A stretch of DNA of 64,000 nt, taken from positions 179,332-243,331 of the forward strand of contig NZ_LMER01000016.1 of the NCBI RefSeq assembly GCF_001426435.1. The letters run 5' to 3'. Origin of the DNA: Angustibacter sp. Root456. GTDB taxonomy: Bacteria; Actinomycetota; Actinomycetes; Actinomycetales; Angustibacteraceae. The notes under the pieces are model-generated. The model was not told the DNA's origin and did not search any database. It saw nothing but the letters and a program-made list of their open reading frames with translations. Below, piece by piece: positions 1 through 9,661 of this stretch; the first letter of the stretch is position 1, and each line of letters begins with the position of its first letter. The position numbers and the translations under genes were made by a program.

Positions 1-132
1 GGCGGGGGCGCCGTCCGCTGCACCGGCCGCCCGTGTCGCCCCACGGTCCGACGATACGACGCGGTGTCGCGCCGTCGTTCGCGGCGCGCTGGCCGCGACA
101 GGTGCGGCCGGGCCTGGCTAGCCTCTGCGGGC

Positions 133-1311
133 ATGAGCACCTCGACGCCCGGCTGGTCGACCGTCCCGTCCGCGGCGTCGGTCGTGCCGCCGTCCGCCGG
201 ACGCCGCACGGCCCGCTCGAGCATGGGACGCATCCTGCTCGTGACGCTCGCCGTGCTCGTGATGGCAGCCTGCCTGCTGCTGGTGCTCCTGCTCATCGGC
301 ACCGATACCGGCGTCACGGGCTTCGTGGCGGGCTTCGTGTTCGCGCTCGTGCCGGTGTGCATCGTGCTGCCCGCGCTGCTGTGGCTCGACCGGCTGGAGG
401 CCGAACCCACCGGCCAGCTGCTCTTCGCCTTCGGGTGGGGAGCCGTCGTGGCGACGTTCATCGCCCTGATCATCAACTCGTACTCCCTCGCCGCGCTGAC
501 GCGCTACGGCGGCGACATCTCGACGGCCGCGGTGTTCGTCGCGCCGTGGGTCGAGGAGATCAGCAAGGGCCTGGCCGTCCTCATCATCCTGCTGTGGCGC
601 CGACGGGAGTTCGACGGCATCGTCGACGGCATCGTGTACGCCGGGCTGGCCGGCCTGGGCTTCGCCTTCACCGAGAACGTGCTGTACCTCGGGCGCTCGC
701 TGCAGGAGAACGGCACGGCCGGGCTCGCCGTCACGTTCGTGCTGCGCGGTGTGTTCGCGCCGTTCGCGCACCCGATGTTCACCATGGCCACGGGGATCGG
801 GCTGGGCATCGCCTCGCGCACCCGGCGGGCTTGGGTGCGGCTCGTGGCGCCGGTGGTGGGCCTGCTGGTCGCCGTCGCGCTGCACAGCCTGTGGAACCTC
901 AGCGCGGTGGCCGGCCTGCGCGGATTCATCGGCGTCTACGTGGTGGTGCAGATCCCGATCTTCGCGGCCGCCGTGGGCTTCGCGCTCTGGGCGCGACGCC
1001 GCGAGGCACGGCTGATCCGCCAGCACCTGCAGGTGTACGTGGCGAGCGGCTGGTTCACTCCCGGGGAGGTCGAGATGCTCGGCTCGCTGTCGGAGCGTCG
1101 GCGCGCACGCACCTGGGCGTTCACGGTGGGGGGCAGCCGGGGGCGCGCGTCGATGCGGGCGTTCCAGGCCGCGGCCACCGAGCTCGCCTTCGCCCGCGAC
1201 CGGGCCACGCGCGCGGCGCTCAGCCAGGAGGCGCAGCAGATCGAGCGCAGCCTGCTCGCGCAGGTCACCGCGCACCGGTACGGCTTCGTCGGCGCGGCCG
1301 GCGTCGCGTAG
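133..1311 (+). CDS. PrsW-family intramembrane metalloprotease
   Basis: 392-aa polytopic membrane protein of the PrsW (CAAX-protease-like) superfamily, which cleaves membrane anti-sigma factors or processes membrane proteins in other bacteria. Visible signatures are the paired Glu at residues 141-142 (VEEISKG), FTEN at 179-182, a conserved His at 213 in the FAHPMF helix and His251 in LHSLWN; together these are the expected metal-site residues. A hydrophobic helix sits near residues 34-56 and several more follow; the last 90 residues are polar and cytoplasmic-looking. ATG 133 was chosen over an upstream ATG at 64 because a TAGCCT -10-like box at 119-124 lies 8 nt before it, suggesting a leaderless transcript. 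The substrate is unknown; no anti-sigma gene is adjacent. Confidence 0.85.
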   Translation: MSTSTPGWSTVPSAASVVPPSAGRRTARSSMGRILLVTLAVLVMAACLLLVLLLIGTDTGVTGFVAGFVFALVPVCIVLPALLWLDRLEAEPTGQLLFAFGWGAVVATFIALIINSYSLAALTRYGGDISTAAVFVAPWVEEISKGLAVLIILLWRRREFDGIVDGIVYAGLAGLGFAFTENVLYLGRSLQENGTAGLAVTFVLRGVFAPFAHPMFTMATGIGLGIASRTRRAWVRLVAPVVGLLVAVALHSLWNLSAVAGLRGFIGVYVVVQIPIFAAAVGFALWARRREARLIRQHLQVYVASGWFTPGEVEMLGSLSERRRARTWAFTVGGSRGRASMRAFQAAATELAFARDRATRAALSQEAQQIERSLLAQVTAHRYGFVGAAGVA

Positions 1312-1325
1312 GCGATCGGGCAGGC

Positions 1326-1943
1326 TCAGGCGCCGAGGTAGCGTCCTGGCCGGTGGTTCATGGCCAGCACGAGATTGAGCACCACTGCGCCGAGCGCGGA
1401 CGACAGCACCGTGCCGGCCGGGGTCACGAGGGCGGACGCCGCCACGACGCAGCCGTCGAGCGCGAGCTGCACGTAGCCGGCGCGCCAGCCGCGGCGTTCC
1501 TGCGCGAGCAGGGCCACGACGTTGAACCCGCCCAGGCTCGAGCCGTGGCGGAACAGGATGAGGATCGCCAGGCCGAGCGCGAGGTTGCCGGCGACCACGC
1601 CGTACAGCGGTGCGACGCGGGTGACTGCGAGCAGCTGCGGGTGCAGCTGAGACAGCGCCGACACCAAGGCGACGGCGACCACCGAGCGCCCGGTGAACGC
1701 CCAGCCCTTGCGCCGCGCCGCGAGCAGCATGAACGGCACGGTGACGCCCACGAAGACGGCGCCGAAGGGCATCGGCAGCACGCGCGCGAGGGCGAGGCTC
1801 GCACCGGCGGTGCCACCGGTGACGGCGCCGCTGGCGCGCAGCAGCGCCAGCCCGAGAGACGCCAGGAGCACCCCGGTGAGCAGGCCGGCGACGTCGTCCA
1901 CGCGCGAGTGCGGCGGGGCGGCGCTCACCGGCTGGCTGACCAC
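1326..1943 (-). CDS. YitT-family integral membrane protein
   Basis: About 205-aa membrane protein with five or six hydrophobic segments and the YitT-type pattern (repeated Gly-rich helices; an FRHGSSLGGFN stretch followed by a final helix pair). YitT proteins are inner-membrane proteins of unknown transport role. The open frame runs upstream into the tRNA-Arg gene, so the real start must be later; GTG at 1941-1943 is my choice, with a later GTG (in RVDDVAG) possible. It converges on the PrsW gene with a 14-nt gap. Start confidence is low, family confidence moderate. Confidence 0.7.
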   Translation of the reverse strand: MVSQPVSAAPPHSRVDDVAGLLTGVLLASLGLALLRASGAVTGGTAGASLALARVLPMPFGAVFVGVTVPFMLLAARRKGWAFTGRSVVAVALVSALSQLHPQLLAVTRVAPLYGVVAGNLALGLAILILFRHGSSLGGFNVVALLAQERRGWRAGYVQLALDGCVVAASALVTPAGTVLSSALGAVVLNLVLAMNHRPGRYLGA

Positions 1944-2048
1944 CTCGTCATGGTGCGACCGACTCGGCAGACTGAGCAACTGTCGGTAATCTGGCTGAGC
2001 ACTCTGCACGCAACAAGCCGGTGCCGGACTCAAAATGCTCAGTGCGGG

Positions 2049-2121
2049 CGCGCCCGGCAGGACTCGAACCTGCAACCGGCGGATTAGAAGGCCGCTGCTC
2101 TATCCGTTGAGCTACGGGCGC
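2049..2121 (-). tRNA. tRNA-Arg (anticodon TCT)
   Basis: 73-nt cloverleaf on the minus strand. The acceptor stem GCGCCCG pairs with CGGGCGC, the D-arm contains AGCTCAACGGATAGAGC, the anticodon loop is CTTCTAA giving TCT, and the T-loop is the standard GGTTCGAGTCC. Discriminator base is G and CCA is not encoded. It lies upstream of the YitT gene on the same strand. Confidence 0.93.
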
Positions 2122-2184
2122 CTGGGCAGGCGGCGGAAGCGCTCCTGACCGTGCCCGATCCTACGGCGTGCCCACCCCCTTGAT

Positions 2185-2270
2185 GTTGATCACGTTAAGC
2201 AGGGTTGCGGTCGGTTCCCGAGGGTTGCAACCCTCGGCAAGCGGAGTGTCGCCCACATAACGTGATCAAC
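2185..2270. repeat. Concentric palindrome with TGATCA arms
   Basis: Two nested perfect palindromes share one centre (2227.5). The outer arms are 13 bp (2185-2197 GTTGATCACGTTA and its exact inverse at 2258-2270); the inner one is a 20-bp palindrome at 2218-2237. Immediately outside, the left flank is C-rich (2171-2180) and the right flank G-rich, so the complementarity extends loosely outward. It occupies most of the 349-bp gap between tRNA-Arg and the repeat-protein gene; no gene was seen there. The same build recurs at 42454-42564. Confidence 0.85.
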
Positions 2271-2321
2271 GGGAGGTGGGGCGGCGGGGGAGGTGGGACG
2301 GCGGGGGAGGTGGGACGGCGG
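2271..2321 (+). repeat. 17-bp G-rich tandem repeat, 3 copies
   Basis: Three consecutive 17-nt units of the form GGGAGGTGGGACGGCGG (2271-2287, 2288-2304, 2305-2321); the first differs from the others by one base. They begin exactly where the right arm of the preceding palindrome ends. The G runs could form a quadruplex on the plus strand, upstream of the secreted repeat-protein gene. Confidence 0.85.
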
Positions 2322-2470
2322 TGTGGGGCCGGCGCAGCGGGAGGGCTCAAGTTCTGGGGTCCGACCGTCGATGTCCGGATTGCGTCTGTGTGCGGCCTCC
2401 AGCAGCGGGGGTCGGCGGCCTCGGGGGCCGGACCGATCATCACCTCGCGATCCCCAAGGAGCCCCGTTCC

Positions 2471-3013
2471 ATGTTCTCCCTGCGCCACGGCGCCGCTGCC
2501 CTCGTCACCACCGCTCTCGTCGCCGCCCCGGTGGCCCTCACCGCAGTCCCGGCGCAGGCGGCTCACCGGAAGCCGTGCACCATCACCGCGGCCCAGCGCG
2601 CCGCCACGATCGACCAGGTGCACGCCCTGCAGCGCCAGCTCGCCGGCCACCACCTCACAGCGTCCGAGCGCATTGCGCTGCACGCCGCCACGGCCGAGCT
2701 GCGCAAGGCCCTGCGTGATGGCCACCTGACGGCGGCCGAGCGCAAGGCCAAGCGCGCCGAGTACGTCGCGCTCGTGAAGAAGCTGCACGCTGCGGCGACA
2801 CCGGAGGAGCGCACCGCGATCCGCAGCGAGCTGGCGGCCCTGCGCGCCGAGTTCGTCGCCGGCCGCCTCACCCGCGCCGAGCGCCGGGCGCTGCTCGACG
2901 AGATCGCCGACGTGCGCCGCGCGTTCACCCAGCGCCCCACCAAGGCCCAGCGTGCCGCGATCCGGGCCGAGGTCCGCAGCCTCGCGGCCACGCTGCGCTG
3001 CACCACTATCTGA
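2471..3013 (+). CDS. Secreted six-repeat helical protein, unknown function
   Basis: 180 aa with a clear Sec signal peptide (hydrophobic run at residues 8-27, AQA cleavage site near 28-30). The mature part is one long alpha-helical repeat array: six units of about 23 residues, each starting (L/I/P)T-x-x-(E/Q)-R-x-A, for example LTASERIA, LTAAERKA, LTRAERRA and PTKAQRAA. The array lies between the only two mature cysteines (Cys36 and Cys177), which could close it by a disulfide. The LTxxE/Q-type motif recalls extracytoplasmic Spy/CpxP-like stress proteins, but similarity is limited to the motif. A strong AAGGAG site precedes ATG 2471. I do not recognise the family. Confidence 0.75.
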   Translation: MFSLRHGAAALVTTALVAAPVALTAVPAQAAHRKPCTITAAQRAATIDQVHALQRQLAGHHLTASERIALHAATAELRKALRDGHLTAAERKAKRAEYVALVKKLHAAATPEERTAIRSELAALRAEFVAGRLTRAERRALLDEIADVRRAFTQRPTKAQRAAIRAEVRSLAATLRCTTI

Positions 3014-3015
3014 GC

Positions 3016-3087
3016 GGTCCACCAGGTCGGTCGCGCACGTCTGGGCACGCTGCGTGCTCGGACGTGCGCGCGCCGAGTTGGTGGACC
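3016..3087. repeat. Large imperfect palindrome, possible terminator
   Basis: The outer arms GGTCCACC (3016-3023) and GGTGGACC (3080-3087) continue inward with mismatches to CGCGCACGTC / GACGTGCGCG. Inside sits a separate hairpin, GCACGC-T-GCGTGC (3045-3057), with the same centre. It starts 3 nt after the stop of the secreted protein and ends 29 nt before the GTPase gene, so it may terminate transcription. It lacks a T-tract, and the nested form resembles the palindrome at 2185-2270. Confidence 0.7.
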
Positions 3088-3115
3088 ACGCGCTGAGGCG
3101 GCAGGCTAGGGCACC

Positions 3116-4831
3116 GTGAAGCCCCAGATGCAGCCCGACGCGCTGCTGTCAGCCGTCGAGGGGCTGCGTGCGGGGCTGCGCGACCTCACCTTCCCGCTGG
3201 ACGTCGAGACCGCCGATCGCGCGCGAGCCGAGCGCCGCGCGCTGGTCGACCAGCTCGACGACTACGTGCTGCCCCGGCTGCGCTCGCTCGACGCGCCGCT
3301 GCTCGCGGTCGTCGGCGGCTCCACGGGTGCGGGCAAGTCGACGCTGGTGAACTCGGTGCTCGGCGCGCACGTCACTCGCAGCGGAGTGCTGCGACCCACC
3401 ACGCGCTCGCCCGTGCTGGTGCACCACCCGGACGACGCGGCGGCGTTCGAGGGCGACCGCGTGCTCGCCTCGCTCGTGCGCGTCACCGGCGACGAGCCAG
3501 AGCCAGACCGCGGCGACGACCGGCGCATCACCGCCGTCCGGCTCGCTGCGAGCGACGCGCTGCCCGCCGGTCTGGCGCTGCTCGACGCCCCCGACATCGA
3601 CTCGGTCGTCACCGCCAACCGCGAGCTCGCCGCGCAGCTGCTGGCCGCCGCCGACCTCTGGCTGTTCGTCACCACGGCGGCCCGCTACGCCGACGCCGTG
3701 CCGTGGGACCTGCTGCTCGGCGCGTCCGAGCGCGGCGCGTCGGTGGCCGTGGTGCTCGACCGCGTGCCGCCGGAGGCCATGCAGGAGGTGCGCACTCACC
3801 TCGCGCAGATGCTGCGTGAGCGGGGCCTGACGACGACACCGCTGTTCACCATCCCCGAGACCACCACGGACGACGGCCTGCTGGCTCCTGAGGTGGTGCG
3901 CCCGGTGCGGTCGTGGCTCGTGGCGCTGGCGCGCGACTCCCAGGCGCGTCAGGTGGTGGTGCGGCGCACCCTCACCGGTGCGCTGGGCGCGCTGGACGCC
4001 CGGCTGGCGACGCTGGTCGAGGCGGCGCAGAGCCAGGACGACGCACGCGCGGCCCTCGAACGCGAGGTCGAGGAGACCTACGCCCACGCCTACCGCAAGA
4101 TCGAGCAGGGCCTGTCGGACGGCTCGCTGCTGCGCGGGGAGGTGCTCGCGCGCTGGCAGGAGTTCGTCGGCACCGGCGAGCTGTTCCGCACCCTGGAGGC
4201 CGCGGTCGGCCGGCTACGCGACCGCGTCGTGTCGGCGCTGCGCGGTCGCCCCGCGCCGGCGGACGAGATCGGCGAGGCGCTGCAGACCGGCGTCCAGAGC
4301 CTGCTCGTGGCCCAGGCCCAGCTCGCGGCGCGCGACGCGTGGCAGCGGTGGCGCTCGCTCGACGGCGGTCGCCCGCTCGCCGAAGAGCACCGCGACCTCG
4401 CCGAGCCCGCACCCGGCCTCGACGAGCGCGCGGCGCGCACCGTGCGCGACTGGCAGCGCTACGTCCTGGAGCTCGTCACGCACGAGGGCGCCGACCGGCG
4501 CACCACCGCACGGTCCCTGTCGTTCGGCGTCAACTCCGTGGGCGTGCTGCTCATGCTCGTCGTCTTCAGCCAGAGCCTCGGGCTCTCCGGCGCCGAGGTG
4601 GGCATCGCGGGCGGCACCGCCGTGGTCGCGCAGCGGTTGCTCGAGGCGGTGTTCGGCGACCAGGCGGTGCGCTCGCTCGCCGCCAAGGCGGAGGCCGAGC
4701 TGCTGCAGCGGGCCCGCGCGCTGCTCGACACCGACCGTCAGCGCTTCACCGAGGCCCTCGACGCGCTCGAGCCGGGCCTCGACGTCGCGCGACTGCGCGA
4801 GCTGCAGCACGACCTGGAGGCCGCGCAGTGA
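3116..4831 (+). CDS. Dynamin-like membrane-associated GTPase (first of pair)
   Basis: 571-aa GTPase of the bacterial dynamin-like / YfjP-related group. The P-loop GGSTGAGKST is at residues 67-76, a switch-I-like threonine stretch (RPTTRSPV) follows, and the G3 motif is LLDAPDID. The C-terminal half is helical with a hydrophobic hairpin near residues 473-490 (SVGVLLMLVVF) and coiled regions after it. GTG 3116 is taken as start; an in-frame ATG at 3128 is the alternative. It overlaps the next GTPase gene by 4 nt (GTGA), so the two are probably co-translated and may act as a heteromeric pair in membrane maintenance, as other actinobacterial dynamin pairs do. Confidence 0.8.
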   Translation: MKPQMQPDALLSAVEGLRAGLRDLTFPLDVETADRARAERRALVDQLDDYVLPRLRSLDAPLLAVVGGSTGAGKSTLVNSVLGAHVTRSGVLRPTTRSPVLVHHPDDAAAFEGDRVLASLVRVTGDEPEPDRGDDRRITAVRLAASDALPAGLALLDAPDIDSVVTANRELAAQLLAAADLWLFVTTAARYADAVPWDLLLGASERGASVAVVLDRVPPEAMQEVRTHLAQMLRERGLTTTPLFTIPETTTDDGLLAPEVVRPVRSWLVALARDSQARQVVVRRTLTGALGALDARLATLVEAAQSQDDARAALEREVEETYAHAYRKIEQGLSDGSLLRGEVLARWQEFVGTGELFRTLEAAVGRLRDRVVSALRGRPAPADEIGEALQTGVQSLLVAQAQLAARDAWQRWRSLDGGRPLAEEHRDLAEPAPGLDERAARTVRDWQRYVLELVTHEGADRRTTARSLSFGVNSVGVLLMLVVFSQSLGLSGAEVGIAGGTAVVAQRLLEAVFGDQAVRSLAAKAEAELLQRARALLDTDRQRFTEALDALEPGLDVARLRELQHDLEAAQ

Positions 4832-6480
4832 TCCGACGGACTCGGGGCGATGGCGCTGGTGTCGACGTCGCGGCGCAGGCCGGCGCGCTCACGCAGGCCC
4901 TCGACGCCGGAGGCCATCGCCTGGACGTCGCCGCGGCCCGCCGCGCGCGCACGCTCGTCGGCAAGGTCGACGAGCGGGTGCGCCTCAGCGCAGACCACAC
5001 CGTCGTGGCGCTCGCGGGTGCCACGGGCAGCGGCAAGTCGAGCCTGTTCAACGCCCTGACCCGGCTCGACATCGCGACGGTCGGCGCGCGGCGTCCGACG
5101 ACGTCGGTGGCTTCGGCGTGCGTCTGGGGCGCCGAGGGGGCCGACGCCCTGCTCGAGTGGCTGGGCGTGCCGCGCCAGCACCGCGTGAGCCGGGAGAGCG
5201 CGCTGGACGCCGGCGACGACGACCTGCACGGGCTCGTGCTGCTCGACCTTCCTGACCACGACTCCACCGAGGTCGCGCACCGACTGGAGGTCGACCGGCT
5301 GGTCGAGCTCGTCGACGTGCTGGTCTGGGTCACCGACCCGCAGAAGTACGCCGACGCCGCCATGCACCGCCGCTACCTCGCGCGGCTGGCCGGGCACGAC
5401 GCGGTGGTCGTGGTGGTGCTGAACCACGCCGACCGGCTCGCGCCCAAGGAGCTCATCGCCTGCCTGCGCGACCTCGAGCGCCTGCTGGTGGCCGACGGCC
5501 TCACCGGCGTCGAGGTGGTGGCGACGTCGGCCGCCACCGGTGTCGGGGTCGTGGGCCTGCGCCAGCTGCTGGCCGGTGCGGTCGGACGGCGCACCGCGTG
5601 GCGCGAGCGGCTGGCCGCCGACCTGCACGCCGCGGCGCGCGAGCTGCGGCACGACGTGAGCGATAGCGAGGCCGACCCGTCACGGCTGGCCGAGCAGACC
5701 GGGCTGGTCGACGCACTCGCCGACGCGGCCGGCGTCGAGACCGTGGTGCGCGCCGTCGAACGCGACCACGTGCGCCGGGCCACCGCTGCGGCGGGGTGGC
5801 CGGTGACCCGCTGGGCCGGGCGCCTGACGCCGGACCCGTTGCGGCGCCTGCGGCTGGGACGCTCTGGCAGCGGCCACGAGGACGACGGCGTCGACCTCGC
5901 CGGCGCTCTGCAGCGCTCGTCGCTGCCCGCGCCGACACCGGCGCAGCGCTCGCGCGTCGAGATCGCGACGCGCCGGGTCGCCGACGCGGCCGCCGACGGC
6001 CTGCCCGACCGCTGGGCCGACGCCGTGCGCGCGGCCGCGCAGCCGGCCCCCGACGACCTCGCCGACGCGCTCGACCAGGCCGTGGTGCAGGTCGACCTCA
6101 CGGCCCGGCGTCCGCTGTGGTGGCGGGTGGTCGGGGCGCTCCAGGTGCTGCTCGCGGTGGCCGCGGTGGTGGGGCTGGTGTGGCTGGTGGCGCTTGCCGT
6201 GATGGGCTGGCTGCGCCTGCCCGAGCCGTCGACGCCGTCGCTCGGGCCGCTGCCGTGGCCGACGCTGCTGCTCGTGGGTGGGCTGCTGCTCGGCTTCGTC
6301 ATCGGCGTGGTGGTGCGCGCTGTCGCGCGCTCGTCGGGGCGGCGCCGCGCCGCCCAGGTGCGGCGCGGGTTGCGCGATGCCGTTGCGGCAGTGGGGCGCC
6401 AGCAGGTGCTCGGGCCGGTGGAGCAGGTGCTGGCCGACCACCGCGCCACCCGCGAGGCGCTCGCCCGCGTGACGCCCTGA
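4828..6480 (+). CDS. YfjP/dynamin-like GTPase (second of pair)
   Basis: 550-aa GTPase with P-loop GATGSGKSS (residues 64-72), a G2-like RRPTTSVA, G3 LLDLPDHDS and a G4-like NHAD in place of the usual NKxD. Two transmembrane segments lie near the C-terminus (about residues 433-454 and 480-500) followed by a basic tail, so the protein is membrane-anchored. It begins at GTG 4828 inside the stop codon of the first GTPase. The arrangement (one GTPase with a central hydrophobic patch, one with C-terminal helices) fits paired bacterial dynamin-like proteins. The cellular role is not shown by the sequence. Confidence 0.8.
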   Translation: MIRRTRGDGAGVDVAAQAGALTQALDAGGHRLDVAAARRARTLVGKVDERVRLSADHTVVALAGATGSGKSSLFNALTRLDIATVGARRPTTSVASACVWGAEGADALLEWLGVPRQHRVSRESALDAGDDDLHGLVLLDLPDHDSTEVAHRLEVDRLVELVDVLVWVTDPQKYADAAMHRRYLARLAGHDAVVVVVLNHADRLAPKELIACLRDLERLLVADGLTGVEVVATSAATGVGVVGLRQLLAGAVGRRTAWRERLAADLHAAARELRHDVSDSEADPSRLAEQTGLVDALADAAGVETVVRAVERDHVRRATAAAGWPVTRWAGRLTPDPLRRLRLGRSGSGHEDDGVDLAGALQRSSLPAPTPAQRSRVEIATRRVADAAADGLPDRWADAVRAAAQPAPDDLADALDQAVVQVDLTARRPLWWRVVGALQVLLAVAAVVGLVWLVALAVMGWLRLPEPSTPSLGPLPWPTLLLVGGLLLGFVIGVVVRAVARSSGRRRAAQVRRGLRDAVAAVGRQQVLGPVEQVLADHRATREALARVTP

Positions 6481-6549
6481 CCCGGCGTCCGGGGCGCTGG
6501 CGGCCGTCACGGTCGGGGGCACACCCCGCAGGCAGATAGCCTTGAGCCC

Positions 6550-8226
<1,677 letters not shown>

Positions 8227-8233
8227 CGCGACG

Positions 8234-9580
8234 GTGGTCGGCCTCTGGCTGCGGCTGCGTGACTCCTTCTGGGTCGTGCCGGCGCTGCTGTGCGTCGGCG
8301 CGGTGGTGCTCGCCGAGGTCGTCCTCGGCCTCGATCGTCACGTCGATCTCGGTGACACGTTCGTCGCTTCGGTGCTGAACGAGGCCGGTGCGAGCGGCAG
8401 CCGCGACCTGCTCGGCGCGGTCGCGGCGTCGATGCTCAGCGTGGCGGGCACGATGTTCTCGATCACCATGGCGGTGCTCGCGCTGACGTCGTCGAGCTAC
8501 GGGCCACGGCTGGTGCGCAACTTCATGGGCGATCGCGGCAACCAGGTGGTGCTCGGCACCTTCCTCGCGACCTTCCTGTACGCGCTCATCGTGCTGCGCA
8601 CCGTGCGGTCGAGCGGCGACTCGGGCGATCGCACGGCCTTCGTGCCGCACCTGGCGGTGACCGTCGCCGTCGTCCTGGCCGTGGTGTGCGTCGCCGTCCT
8701 CGTGTACTTCATCCACCACATCAGCGACTCGATCCAGGTGGCGACGCTCTCGGGGCGGGTGCGGCAGGAGCTGCGCGAGACGGTCGAGCGGATGTACCCG
8801 GCCCAGACCGGTCGTGACGTCGCGGCGGTGGCGGACGGCGAGAGTGCGGACCGGGCCGCAGACCTGCCGGGCGACCTGTCGGCGACCACGCCCGTCGAGG
8901 CCGGGGACGCGGGCTACGTCGCGGCCGTCGACCTCGCGCACCTGCTGCGGCTCGGGCAGGACCACGACCGGGTCGTCGTGCTGACCGTGCGCCCGGGCGA
9001 CCACGTGCTCGCGGATGACACCGTGGCGCGGATCTGGCCGGCGTGCGACGAGGCCCGCTCGGACGAGCTGGCGTCAGCGGTGCAGCGGGCGGTGACCGTG
9101 GGCCGCAACCGCACGCCGTACCAGGACGTCGCCTTCGCGGTGCAGCAGCTCGTGGAGCTGGCGGTCAGGGCGCTGTCGCCAGGCACCAACGACCCGTTCA
9201 CCGCGCAGAACGCCCTGGACGACCTCACCGTCGGCTTGGCTCTCATGGCAGCGCGCCCGACGCCGTCCGCTCGGCGCTACGACGACCAGGGTCGGCTGCG
9301 CGTCGTGGCCGAGCCGGTGACGCTCGCCGAGCTCGTCGACCAGGTGATGGACGCCATGCGGACGTACGCGCTCGGCGCACCTGGGGTGCTGTTGCGCACG
9401 CTCGACCTCGCCCAGGCGGTCGGCGTGCGGGCCGAGTCGTCCGACGTCCGCGAGCGTCTGCGCACGCAGGTACGGCTGCTGGCTGACACCTTCGCCCGCG
9501 AGGCGGTCGCCTCGCGCGACGTCCAGCTCGTCACCGAGCGCGCCGAGCAGGTGCTCGCCGCGGTGCCTGCTCGACCGTGA
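8234..9580 (+). CDS. DUF2254 family membrane protein
   Basis: 448-aa protein with the DUF2254 layout: about four N-terminal membrane helices (residues 10-30, 57-82, 110-125, 140-163) followed by a soluble C-terminal half with alternating Asp-rich and hydrophobic stretches. The conserved DUF2254 core ALSPGTNDPFTAQNALD is present. Function of the family is unknown. GTG 8234 begins 7 nt after the ettA stop, so it is probably in the same transcript. A strong hairpin follows its stop. Confidence 0.8.
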   Translation: MVGLWLRLRDSFWVVPALLCVGAVVLAEVVLGLDRHVDLGDTFVASVLNEAGASGSRDLLGAVAASMLSVAGTMFSITMAVLALTSSSYGPRLVRNFMGDRGNQVVLGTFLATFLYALIVLRTVRSSGDSGDRTAFVPHLAVTVAVVLAVVCVAVLVYFIHHISDSIQVATLSGRVRQELRETVERMYPAQTGRDVAAVADGESADRAADLPGDLSATTPVEAGDAGYVAAVDLAHLLRLGQDHDRVVVLTVRPGDHVLADDTVARIWPACDEARSDELASAVQRAVTVGRNRTPYQDVAFAVQQLVELAVRALSPGTNDPFTAQNALDDLTVGLALMAARPTPSARRYDDQGRLRVVAEPVTLAELVDQVMDAMRTYALGAPGVLLRTLDLAQAVGVRAESSDVRERLRTQVRLLADTFAREAVASRDVQLVTERAEQVLAAVPARP

Positions 9581-9583
9581 GCG

Positions 9584-9632
9584 CCGCGGGGGCACCCCGC
9601 CGCCAACCTATGGCAGCAGGGTGCCCCAGCGG
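9584..9632. terminator. Bidirectional terminator-like hairpin
   Basis: Arms CCGC-G-GGGGCACCC (9584-9597) and GGGTGCCCC-A-GCGG (9619-9632) pair over 13 of 14 positions around a 21-nt loop. It sits between two convergent genes (DUF2254 and fasciclin), where it could stop transcription from both sides. No T-tract, as is common in high-GC actinomycetes. Confidence 0.65.
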
Positions 9633-9661
9633 CCGCCGTCCGGCCGCCGTCCGGCCGCCGT
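9631..9661. repeat. 11-bp tandem repeat, 3 copies
   Basis: Three head-to-tail copies of GGCCGCCGTCC, the last ending at the stop codon of the fasciclin gene on the minus strand. Probably replication slippage in the short spacer after the terminator stem. Confidence 0.8.

Noticed and set aside
118..1275. Long minus-strand open frame opposite the PrsW gene
   Set aside because: Arg/His/Asp-rich composition without domains; it mirrors the codon pattern of the plus-strand gene.
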